A DNA stretch of 5,352 nt from positions 1 through 5,352 of the forward strand of contig CALJKH010000195.1 in NCBI GenBank assembly GCA_937973575.1, read 5' to 3'. The position numbers and the translations under genes were made by a program. This DNA is from an uncultured Solirubrobacterales bacterium (lineage in GTDB: Bacteria > Actinomycetota > Thermoleophilia > Solirubrobacterales > Solirubrobacteraceae). Shown piece after piece: positions 1-5,352 of this stretch; the first letter of the stretch is position 1, and every line of letters begins with the position of its first letter. A model generated the notes under the pieces. The model ran no database searches. It had not been told where the DNA came from and saw nothing but the letters and a program-made list of their open reading frames with translations.

Positions 1-8
1 TCCGATCT
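1..8. other. Illumina adapter remnant (left contig end)
   Basis: The first 8 bases, TCCGATCT, are the 3' end shared by TruSeq-type adapters (ending GCTCTTCCGATCT). Eight bases could match by chance, but the opposite end of the contig carries 28 bases of the matching adapter in reverse complement, so a technical origin is much more likely. Biological sequence probably begins at base 9. Confidence 0.88.
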
Positions 9-198
9 CGCCTTTCACTCTGAGCGTGACGGCTTGGTGGACAACCGCCTGCTGGAGCAGTTCGTTCGGTGGGCTTACAACGCCCACCTGGGTAAGCTGG
101 ACGAAGCGTTCCTTAACCGGCCGATGCCCCCTGTCAACCGTCAACAGACTCGCGTCAGTCGCCTTGGCCCGGCGACCAGCCCAGTGAAGAAGGCCTGA
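1..198 (+). CDS. C-terminal fragment of an unidentified protein, first gene of the operon
   Basis: Frame 1 is open from the contig edge to TGA at 196-198. The first two codons and part of the third come from adapter, leaving about 62 genuine residues. The fragment is hydrophilic. It has an amphipathic stretch around LLEQFVRWAYNAHLG, then a proline-rich NRPMPP segment, and a basic tail ending PVKKA. It shows no catalytic motif, in particular no tyrosine-recombinase RHRH/Y signature. Its stop lies 2 bases before the next gene, whose ribosome binding site is inside its last codons, so the two are cotranscribed. From the company it keeps, I infer a partner or recombinase-related gene of the mobile element, possibly VPA1269-type. 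The family cannot be assigned from this tail. That it is coding is well supported by the operon spacing and codon use. Confidence 0.72.
   Translation, partial: SDLAFHSERDGLVDNRLLEQFVRWAYNAHLGKLDEAFLNRPMPPVNRQQTRVSRLGPATSPVKKA
186..193 (+). promoter_or_regulatory. Ribosome binding site for the HTH/coiled-coil gene
   Basis: GAAGAAGG sits 7 bases upstream of the GTG at 201, inside the last codons of the preceding gene. Its position supports choosing this non-ATG start. Confidence 0.7.
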
Positions 199-200
199 GC

Positions 201-638
201 GTGGCGAGCGGTAGACAACTGGCTGAGCACAACGTAGCGGTCTTCGCAACATGGCTCGCCAGCAAGACCGACGATGACTTCCGCGCGATGGCCAACCGTG
301 GCGTGCTGTCGCGTAAGGAGGTGGCCAAGGAGTGCGGCTTCGCTAAATCGGCGCTAGACCAGAACCCTCGCATAAAGACTGCGCTGCGTGAGCTGGAGGA
401 CGCTCTTCGCCTGCGGGGTGTCCTGCCGCCGGCCGTCGAGCGAGACCCCGACGCGACCCCGGCACCCGTGATGCGCGAACCTGGCCGCCTTCGTGCCGCC
501 CAGGAGACCGAGCGGCTGCGGCGGCTGGAGCAGGAGAACGCCGGCCTGAAGGCCGAGGTGGCTGAGCTCAAGCGCACCATTGAGAAGTACGCCGTCCTGC
601 GCGACGCGCTGGCCCAGGCAGGAAGGCTGCCGCGTTGA
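201..638 (+). CDS. Small HTH/coiled-coil protein, VPA1267 family-like
   Basis: A 145-residue protein starting at GTG. Residues 1-34 are helical (AFATW, then the acidic cluster TDDDF). Residues 35-75 look like a DNA-binding helix-turn-helix, with LSRKEVAKECGFAKSAL followed by DQNPRIK and a charged helix. A proline-rich linker covers about 76-95. Residues 97-138 form a coiled coil with clear heptads: L109, L116 and L123 in one position, N113, V120 and I127 in the other. An Asn at a core 'a' position is typical of dimeric zippers. From memory, the N-terminal motif and the size match proteins named VPA1267 family, found in proteobacterial mobile islands. The layout also recalls TnpC of Tn554-type elements and KfrA-like proteins, though I cannot claim homology. 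Likely role, by inference: a dimeric DNA-binding accessory or regulator for recombination. It lies between two genes with almost no gaps, and its stop overlaps the helicase start. Confidence 0.75.
   Translation: MASGRQLAEHNVAVFATWLASKTDDDFRAMANRGVLSRKEVAKECGFAKSALDQNPRIKTALRELEDALRLRGVLPPAVERDPDATPAPVMREPGRLRAAQETERLRRLEQENAGLKAEVAELKRTIEKYAVLRDALAQAGRLPR
621..626 (+). promoter_or_regulatory. Ribosome binding site for the helicase gene
   Basis: GGAAGG lies 8 bases upstream of the TTG at 635, inside the coding sequence of the preceding gene. The TTG overlaps that gene's TGA as TTGA (635-638). This arrangement favours translational coupling and supports TTG as the true start. The next in-frame ATG is about 100 residues downstream and would remove the N-terminal domain. 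Confidence 0.7.
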
Positions 639-2878
639 CCGTCGAGCAGACCCTGCGGGTCACCTCCATCCGCAGCCAGAACCCCTGGGGCTTCGGCGGC
701 TGCATCTTCTCCGCCAAGCCCATCGACGACCAGGGTCGGGTGCAGGATGCCAACGGCTACTTCGTCGTCAAGGCCTCTGGTTTGGCGTTGGGCGGGTCTC
801 GGGTCGAGCCCGGGCAATGGTGGAAGGTGGCTGGCGAGCCTTCCAAGCGCCTCTTGGAGGTCAACGGCTACCAGGTGGCCGAAACCCAGATTGACGCCTC
901 CAGCGCGGTTCTGCTGCGCCCCTCCGGCGAGCACATCGTCGCCTTCATGGCCGAAAGTCCGGCCTTCGAGGGCATTGGTCAGGTCAAGGCGCGCAAGCTC
1001 TGGGAGGCCTTCGGCGAGGACCTCTACGCCCACCTGGACGCCGGCAACGTCACGGAGCTGGCCACCGTCCTGACGCCCGACAGCGCCGCACAGGTCGTGG
1101 CAGCCTGGGCGGAGCACGGCGACAGCCGCACTCTGCAGTGGCTGCAGGCCCAGGGCTTCGACCTCGCGCTCGGTCGCAAGGTGCTGCAGTTCTTCGGCGC
1201 CGAGACCGCCCAGAAGCTGGAGGATGACCCGTACCGGCTGCTCAGCTTCTGCGCCACGTGGCGCCAGACGGATGCCCTGGCCCGAACCCACTTCGGAGTG
1301 GCCGTGGACGACCCTCGCCGCCTCCAGGGCGCCATCGAGGAGGCCTGCTACCGCGTCTTCGCCGCCGGGCACACTTCGGTGCTCTCGTCCAAGCTCATGG
1401 ACGTGCTGCAGGGCTTGCTGGGCGCGCAGACCAAGGCCTTCCGGTGGCGCAGCCTCATCCCGACCGCGCTGTCGCAGGGCTTGTCCAACGGCAGTTTCGT
1501 GGTCGGGCACCATGGCGTACAGCCTCTGGGGGCCATGGTGATGGAACGGGAGGTCGCGCAGGCCGTTGCGTACCGCTTGAGAGCCACGGTGCCGGCGCTA
1601 CTGCCCACGGACGACGTCGATGAGCTGCTGCTGGCCTACGAGAAGGCGGAGGGCATCGAGCTCAACCCGCAGCAGTGGGAAGCAGTCCAACTGGCCGCGG
1701 CCAAGCCCTTCGTCCTCATCACCGGCGGCGCCGGCGTCGGCAAGACAACGGTGCTCAAGGCGCTCTACGACGTATACGACCACGCCAGCATCGCCGTCAC
1801 GCAGCTGGCCTTGGCTGGGCGTGCCGCAAAGCGCATGCATGAAGCCACCGGTCGCCCCGCATCGACCATCGCCAACTTCCTGCGCAGCTGGAAGGAAGGC
1901 AGCTTCGACGAGCGCAGCGTGGTCGTCATCGACGAAGCCAGCATGGTCGACATCATCACGATGAGCCGGCTGTGCGAGATGCTCGGGCCGGCGCCGCGCT
2001 TGGTGCTCGTGGGCGACCCTGCGCAGCTCATGCCGGTCGGGCCTGGCCTGGTGCTCCATGCCCTCACGCAGGTGCCGCAAGTGCCCGTGGCGCAGCTCAC
2101 CGTGGTCAAGCGCTACGGCGGTGCCATCGCGGCTGCCGCAGCTTCTATCCGCGAAGGACGCTGGCCGGAACTCCCGTCTGACCCTGAGGCGGCAATCGGA
2201 TTCATCCCGTGCCCAATCCATCCTTCGGCCTCGGCAGAAGCTTCTATCCCCGAGACCGTCTTGCACCTGTACAGGCAGGACCCGGCGAACACCCAGGTGC
2301 TCTGCGCCCGACGCAACGGTGCTGACGGCACCAAAGGCCTCAACGCGCTGTGCCAGTCGGTGCTCACGGCCGATGCCAAGGCCGTGCAGGTCTGGGACGA
2401 GCGGCATGACGCCTACGCTCGCGTCGGCTTCCACCTCGGCGACCCGGTGCTGTGCACGCGCAACCTCTGGGACCGCGGCCTTCAGAACGGCTCGCTCGGC
2501 GTGGTGGTACAGGTCGACGACGAGCCTCGCATGCTCACCAACGAGGACGGCGAGGAGACGGGCCTGGCGCTCGCCTGGGTGGACTGGGATGACGGCGTGC
2601 GCCGGCCCATCGTCGAAGAGATGCTCGATGACCTCGAACTTGGCTACGCCATCACCGTCCACAAGGCGCAGGGCTCGCAGTGGCCTCGCGTCATCGTGCC
2701 GCTGACGGGCCATCGACTGCTGGACCGGACGCTGGTCTACACCGCGGTTACCAGGGCGCAGCGCCAAGTACTACTTGTTGGCGACGAGGCTGCAGCAAAG
2801 GTAGCCGTGCAGGGGCTGCCCCGGGCTAGTAGTCGGCAAATAGCGCTGGATTTGCACGTCGCGGGCATGTTGCGCTGA
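635..2878 (+). CDS. RecD2-like superfamily 1 DNA helicase (AAA_30 / UvrD_C_2 type)
   Basis: A 747-residue ATP-dependent helicase, close to the usual RecD2 length. N-terminal part: an OB-like region (about 1-95), helix-hairpin-helix sequence around GIGQVKARKLWEAFG (113 onward), then DDPYRL and FGV..DD repeats as in RecD2. Helicase core: LNPQQ (343-347), Walker A GGAGVGKTT (364-372, K370), Walker B DEAS (433-436), motif III GDPAQL (460-465), an R-R-N segment at 559-561, GDPV (602-605), NGSLG (618-622), VHKAQGSQ (675-682) and TAVTRA (703-708, arginine finger R707). All catalytic motifs are present, so it should be active. The family unwinds DNA 5' to 3' using ATP. RecD2 acts without RecBC, and no recB or recC is visible nearby. 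As last gene of a compact operon with a DNA-binding coiled-coil protein, it probably processes DNA for a mobile element, which is inference. The last 40 or so codons use more A/T-ending codons than the body. Confidence 0.93.
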   Translation: MTVEQTLRVTSIRSQNPWGFGGCIFSAKPIDDQGRVQDANGYFVVKASGLALGGSRVEPGQWWKVAGEPSKRLLEVNGYQVAETQIDASSAVLLRPSGEHIVAFMAESPAFEGIGQVKARKLWEAFGEDLYAHLDAGNVTELATVLTPDSAAQVVAAWAEHGDSRTLQWLQAQGFDLALGRKVLQFFGAETAQKLEDDPYRLLSFCATWRQTDALARTHFGVAVDDPRRLQGAIEEACYRVFAAGHTSVLSSKLMDVLQGLLGAQTKAFRWRSLIPTALSQGLSNGSFVVGHHGVQPLGAMVMEREVAQAVAYRLRATVPALLPTDDVDELLLAYEKAEGIELNPQQWEAVQLAAAKPFVLITGGAGVGKTTVLKALYDVYDHASIAVTQLALAGRAAKRMHEATGRPASTIANFLRSWKEGSFDERSVVVIDEASMVDIITMSRLCEMLGPAPRLVLVGDPAQLMPVGPGLVLHALTQVPQVPVAQLTVVKRYGGAIAAAAASIREGRWPELPSDPEAAIGFIPCPIHPSASAEASIPETVLHLYRQDPANTQVLCARRNGADGTKGLNALCQSVLTADAKAVQVWDERHDAYARVGFHLGDPVLCTRNLWDRGLQNGSLGVVVQVDDEPRMLTNEDGEETGLALAWVDWDDGVRRPIVEEMLDDLELGYAITVHKAQGSQWPRVIVPLTGHRLLDRTLVYTAVTRAQRQVLLVGDEAAAKVAVQGLPRASSRQIALDLHVAGMLR

Positions 2879-3064
2879 CAAGCGGCTCAGCAAGAAAAGG
2901 CGCCCCCGGGGAGTCGGGGGCGCGGAATGAGGGTGACGTGAACCTAGTTAGAGCTGTTCGTTGTCCGGTCCACCCTTGCTGTACCCGGCAAGTTCGGCCT
3001 GTCCTTGAGCGTCGCCAAGTGCGGCGCTCTTTCGTTCGGGCCTAAGCGTATTGTCAGGTTCCCA
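2879..3064. other. Intergenic region between helicase and purT; candidate boundary or join
   Basis: 186 bases without a credible gene. Apart from the hairpin at 2900-2923 I see no tRNA, no attachment-site duplication, no terminal inverted repeat and no convincing sigma-70-type promoter. Composition moves here from the very GC-rich helicase operon to the more moderate purT region. The upstream part of purT (2941-3064) would have to hold its promoter, but no -35/-10 pair with normal spacing stands out. No ZTP-type or purine riboswitch core is apparent by eye. Confidence 0.5.
2895..2923 (-). terminator. GC-rich hairpin terminator, U-tract on the minus strand
   Basis: GCGCCCCCG (2900-2908) pairs perfectly with CGGGGGCGC (2915-2923) around a 6-base loop. 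On the plus strand the hairpin starts 21 bases after the helicase stop and is followed by GGAATGAG, with no U-run. Read on the minus strand it is followed by C-TTTT-C-TT, the normal form of an intrinsic terminator. It could still stop helicase transcription, since high-GC bacteria often use hairpins without U-tracts. No minus-strand gene immediately precedes it within the window, so its natural client is unclear. Confidence 0.7.
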
Positions 3065-4282
3065 ATGAGCGAAGCAGGTAGTCCCAAGTTCGGAGTTCCA
3101 GGCGCCCCCAAGGCGACGCGCCTGATCATGCTTGGATCCGGCGAGCTTGGCCGTGAAGTTGTCATTGAGGCCCAGCGGCTTGGCTGTGAAGTTCTGGCAG
3201 TTGATCGTTACGAGGGTGCCCCAGCCCACCGCATTGCAGACCGCCACGCTGTGATCGACATGACAGACGCTGCTCAGCTCCACGAGCTGCTTGAAGCTGA
3301 ATCTGCGCTGCCGTGCGAGCGGATCATCGTCGTCCCGGAGATTGAGGCCATCGCCACCGCTGAACTCAAGGCGCACGAGAGCGACACCTTGACGGTCGTG
3401 CCAACTCCGCTGGCAGTTGAGTTGACAATGGATAGGGAGGGGATCAGGCGCCTTGCAGCTGAGGAGCTCGGCCTTCCCACTTCGCCTTACCGCTTCTGCG
3501 AAACGCTCGAAGAGCTCGAATCTGCAGTGGCTGAGATTGGAGTGCCCTGCGTCGTGAAGCCAGTTATGTCCTCGTCGGGGAAGGGCCAGTCGGTTATTCG
3601 CGAGGCAGACGGTGCCTCCACGGCTTGGCAATACGCGCAGGAGGCGGGCCGTGTTGGACTCGGCAAGGTGATCTGCGAGGGCTTTGTTGACTTCGACTAC
3701 GAGATCACCCTCCTGACCGTTCGCCATACAGCCGGCACCTCGTTCTGCGCTCCGATTGGTCACGTTCAAGTTGATGGCGATTACCGCGAGAGCTGGCAGC
3801 CGCAGCCGATGTCTGACCTAGCCCTCGCTGCCGCGAAAGAGACAGCCGAGAAGATCACAGCAGCCCTGGGCGGCAGAGGCCTGTTTGGAGTTGAGCTGTT
3901 CATTAAGGGCGACGAGGTCCTGTTCAGTGAGGTCTCGCCACGTCCTCACGACACCGGCATGGTCACGATGGCAACGCAGCAGCTTTCAGAGTTTGCGCTT
4001 CACGCCCGGGCAATACTGGGCCTTCCAGTACCTGAGGGTGAAGTTCCACTGCGTTCGCCAGGAGCAAGTGCTGTTGTGCTCTCTGAATCGGACCTTGATG
4101 ATCCTGTGGTTAGTGGAGTCGCTGAGGCGATGTCGTCCAGTCCCGGCCTTGACGTGCGCGTGTTTGGGAAGCCAGACGCCCGCCCTGGTCGCCGTATGGC
4201 AGTGGTGATTGCTGAAGCTGAAGATGTTGAGACAGCCCGCCAGCGTGCCCGCGATGCAGCAGCGTTGATCAGCGTCAGCTAG
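3065..4282 (+). CDS. purT: Formate-dependent phosphoribosylglycinamide formyltransferase (GAR transformylase 2)
   Basis: A 405-residue cytoplasmic ATP-grasp enzyme, slightly longer than E. coli PurT (392). It makes formyl-GAR from GAR, formate and ATP, the third step of purine synthesis, without the folate donor that PurN needs. The substrate-binding start LGSGELGREV (23-32) is present, as is PEIEAIAT with E92. The ATP-grasp segment VVKPVMSSSGKGQS runs 163-176, including K165 and the SSSGKGQ loop. E205, E213, E277 and E289 follow, the last in EVSPRPHDTG (289-298), giving the Mg-ATP ligands. Numbering runs about 10 ahead of E. coli, and nothing essential is missing. I chose ATG 3065 because AGG precedes it by 6 bases and the protein there begins like other PurTs. 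An upstream TTG at 3005 would add 20 unrelated residues. It is not in a pur operon; the nearest gene is convergent. The sequence looks actinobacterial to me, which is judgement rather than a database result. Confidence 0.97.
   Translation: MSEAGSPKFGVPGAPKATRLIMLGSGELGREVVIEAQRLGCEVLAVDRYEGAPAHRIADRHAVIDMTDAAQLHELLEAESALPCERIIVVPEIEAIATAELKAHESDTLTVVPTPLAVELTMDREGIRRLAAEELGLPTSPYRFCETLEELESAVAEIGVPCVVKPVMSSSGKGQSVIREADGASTAWQYAQEAGRVGLGKVICEGFVDFDYEITLLTVRHTAGTSFCAPIGHVQVDGDYRESWQPQPMSDLALAAAKETAEKITAALGGRGLFGVELFIKGDEVLFSEVSPRPHDTGMVTMATQQLSEFALHARAILGLPVPEGEVPLRSPGASAVVLSESDLDDPVVSGVAEAMSSSPGLDVRVFGKPDARPGRRMAVVIAEAEDVETARQRARDAAALISVS
4279..4282. other. Shared CTAG stop-codon palindrome between convergent genes
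   Basis: TAG at 4280-4282 ends purT on the plus strand, and CTA at 4279-4281 is the TAG that ends the propeller gene on the minus strand. The two coding sequences overlap by 2 bases (4280-4281) within the purT stop, leaving no intergenic space for a terminator. Each transcript must therefore run into the other gene's antisense strand. Confidence 0.9.
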
Positions 4283-5322
4283 TTCGCTACGCCGACACGG
4301 AAGATCCCGGTCATCGTCGCCATGACGACGTCCCGGTTCTCGCCTGCAAGCGGGAACATCACCGACTGGGCAACGACTGGCATTGTCGCCCGCGCCTTCT
4401 CATCGCCGGTCTCGAGATCAAGCACCACCATGTCTTCGCCAGCAAGCGCGTTAGCTAGCCGAGGTTCAAGGTGTGGGGTTCTGATTCCGGACCTGCGCAA
4501 CGGCTCAGAGAGACCCCAGTTGAGAAGGCGGGACACGATCGGGTTAGCCATCGGCCACGGCGCGCGGTGGTCACAAGCAACGAGCTCGCCGGTGTCAGCG
4601 AACCTCATCAGGTGAGGGGCAGTGTGGAGAGGTTTGCGCCACTTCTCAACAGGTGTCGCTGCTGGATCCTCTGGAATGTCAAAGGCTGTGATCCAACCGT
4701 TCGCGGAGTCGTAGCCGATTGCGATCATCCGATCCGGGTCGATTAGAGGCGGGTTCGTGATTGCGCCGCGGCGGGCACCGCAGATAACGACCTCGGTCGC
4801 AGCGGATGAGTCCTCTAGGCCGACAGAGTGGAGTCGCACAGGTGCCTCGTCGAGGGCAGAGCCACGCATGCTGACTCTGAACCTGTGGCGACCTTGGTCA
4901 AGGAACCACATTCGCCCAGCGCTAATCACCGGGTCCCAAGCGTGGCCTTGGCCCGGGTGGTGGCGGTAGCGATGGAGCCAGCCGTCATCAGCGACTAGTT
5001 CCGTGCCCGTCCAATGGACGCGCATGGCGTGGTCAACGCCAGCTGCGTAGACGGTGTTGCCCTTCGCGCTGAGCCGTGCGATCACTGTCTCGCGGAACTG
5101 GAGGGTTGGGCAGCGGTCCTCAAGAGTCGCCGGGTCAATTGCGTGGAGAGTTGCCGGGCCGACGAGGTCGCGGTCAATGTCCTTGAGGACAATCGTGCCA
5201 TCGTCGAGGACGACAAATGAGTTATGCGGCCGACCTGTTGGAAGCTTGCGTGCGGCCTCGGCCGCAGCGGCCTCGCCTGCGGCGGCAGCGGTGGCGGCGG
5301 GCGGTGCCGCGGCGACGCCCGT
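4279..5322 (-). CDS. Beta-propeller-like protein of unknown function, N-terminus missing
   Basis: 347 residues are encoded up to the adapter, and the start lies beyond the contig. A GTG at 5083-5085 is in frame, but it is not the start. The frame continues upstream through sequence of the same character (HNSFVVLDDGTIVLKDID, then LHAIDPATLE), which reads like an earlier propeller blade. The body shows blade-like strand patterns: LSAKGNTVYAAG, AGRMWFLDQG, DPDRMIAIGYDSANGWITAFD, DTGELVACDH, VVLDLETGDEKA and a closing MTGIFRVGV. The DLETG and DPATLE turns resemble PQQ, YVTN or SMP-30-like propellers. No transmembrane helix is visible. The first 28 or so residues before the propeller are Ala/Pro-rich, perhaps a linker after a missing signal or anchor. 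I recall similar unnamed actinobacterial proteins but cannot assign a substrate or activity. It converges on purT with overlapping stops. Confidence 0.85.
   Translation of the reverse strand, partial: TGVAAAPPAATAAAAGEAAAAEAARKLPTGRPHNSFVVLDDGTIVLKDIDRDLVGPATLHAIDPATLEDRCPTLQFRETVIARLSAKGNTVYAAGVDHAMRVHWTGTELVADDGWLHRYRHHPGQGHAWDPVISAGRMWFLDQGRHRFRVSMRGSALDEAPVRLHSVGLEDSSAATEVVICGARRGAITNPPLIDPDRMIAIGYDSANGWITAFDIPEDPAATPVEKWRKPLHTAPHLMRFADTGELVACDHRAPWPMANPIVSRLLNWGLSEPLRRSGIRTPHLEPRLANALAGEDMVVLDLETGDEKARATMPVVAQSVMFPLAGENRDVVMATMTGIFRVGVAN
5254..5322 (-). repeat. Low-complexity Ala/Pro-coding GC-rich stretch
   Basis: About 70 bases built from GGC/GCG/GCC triplets encode a run of Ala with a few Pro, Thr, Gly and Glu. 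GC here is visibly higher than in the rest of the propeller gene. It directly abuts the adapter. It may be a true flexible linker, or the place where assembly stopped because of low complexity. Confidence 0.65.
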
Positions 5323-5324
5323 GC

Positions 5325-5352
5325 AGATCGGAAGAGCGTCGTGTAGGGAAAG
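5325..5352. other. Illumina TruSeq Read 1 adapter, reverse complement (right contig end)
   Basis: The last 28 bases start AGATCGGAAGAGCGTCGTGT and end AGGGAAAG. They match the reverse complement of the TruSeq universal (Read 1) adapter as I know it, without mismatch. This is technical sequence and not part of the genome. Confidence 0.97.

Noticed and set aside
155..1513. Long open frame of 452 codons on the minus strand
   Set aside because: It lies opposite the helicase operon, whose GC-rich codons suppress antisense stops. Its translation is an Arg/Ala/Gly-rich mix with no motif, and it spans the junction of two well-supported genes.
2140..2249. 11-base direct repeat AGCTTCTATCC at 2140 and 2239
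   Set aside because: Both copies are inside the helicase and encode Ala-Ser-Ile in the same frame, 33 codons apart. Too short and isolated to suggest a functional repeat.
1598..2767. Open frame of 389 codons on the minus strand
   Set aside because: It is antisense to the catalytic core of the helicase. The plus strand carries every helicase motif, so this frame is a by-product of codon bias.
2992..3043. Near-repeat GTTCGGCCT / GTTCGGGCCT upstream of purT as an attachment site or operator
   Set aside because: Nine to ten bases with an indel in GC-rich DNA is within chance expectation. No matching copy was seen at the left end of the module.
3005..3064. TTG start for purT adding 20 residues
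   Set aside because: There is no ribosome binding site before 3005. The added residues do not look like PurT, and the ATG at 3065 gives a family-typical N-terminus.
2941..3064. Purine-responsive riboswitch before purT
   Set aside because: I could not find a ZTP- or PRPP-type conserved core or a transcription-control hairpin beside the start.
2948..3769. Open frame of 273 codons on the minus strand, upstream half of purT
   Set aside because: It is opposite conserved PurT motifs and its product is low in recognisable domains. It is a shadow, although it would make the minus-strand terminator easier to explain.

Overview
This window is almost certainly one short-read assembly contig in full. 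It opens with the last 8 bases of an Illumina TruSeq-type adapter (1-8) and closes with 28 bases of the reverse complement of the Read 1 adapter (5325-5352). Only about 9-5324 is biological. GC content is high throughout but falls from about 70% in the helicase gene (42 of 60 bases in 1141-1200) to about 58% in purT (35 of 60 bases in 3181-3240). Codon choice changes with it.

Left part (1-2878, + strand): a tightly packed three-gene operon fragment. It holds the C-terminal 65 codons of an unidentified protein (adapter-derived codons included), a 145-residue protein with an HTH-like N-terminus and a leucine-zipper-like C-terminus (resembling the VPA1267 family), and a 747-residue RecD2-like superfamily 1 helicase. 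The genes are 2 bases apart or overlap, and each downstream start has a purine-rich ribosome binding site. From memory of the families, this pair accompanies tyrosine-recombinase-type mobile elements of Proteobacteria, including islands with VPA1269-type proteins. No recombinase domain is visible here, so the mobile-element reading is inference.

Middle (2879-3064): 186 bases with no gene. It contains a perfect 9-bp GC hairpin whose U-tract lies on the minus-strand side. The character of the sequence changes here, so this is either an element boundary or a false assembly join.

Right part (3065-5324): a complete, apparently intact purT (formate-dependent GAR transformylase of purine synthesis), reading tail-to-tail into a minus-strand beta-propeller-like protein. 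Their stop codons share the palindrome CTAG. The propeller gene is cut by the contig end, and its frame stays open through the adapter. This pair looks actinobacterial to me, whereas the left module looks proteobacterial. With adapter at both ends, a chimeric contig is a serious possibility, as is an element inserted beside purT. No functional link between the halves is evident.

I see no RNA genes, CRISPR arrays or insertion-sequence ends. The left module is the only candidate for an unusual biological system.
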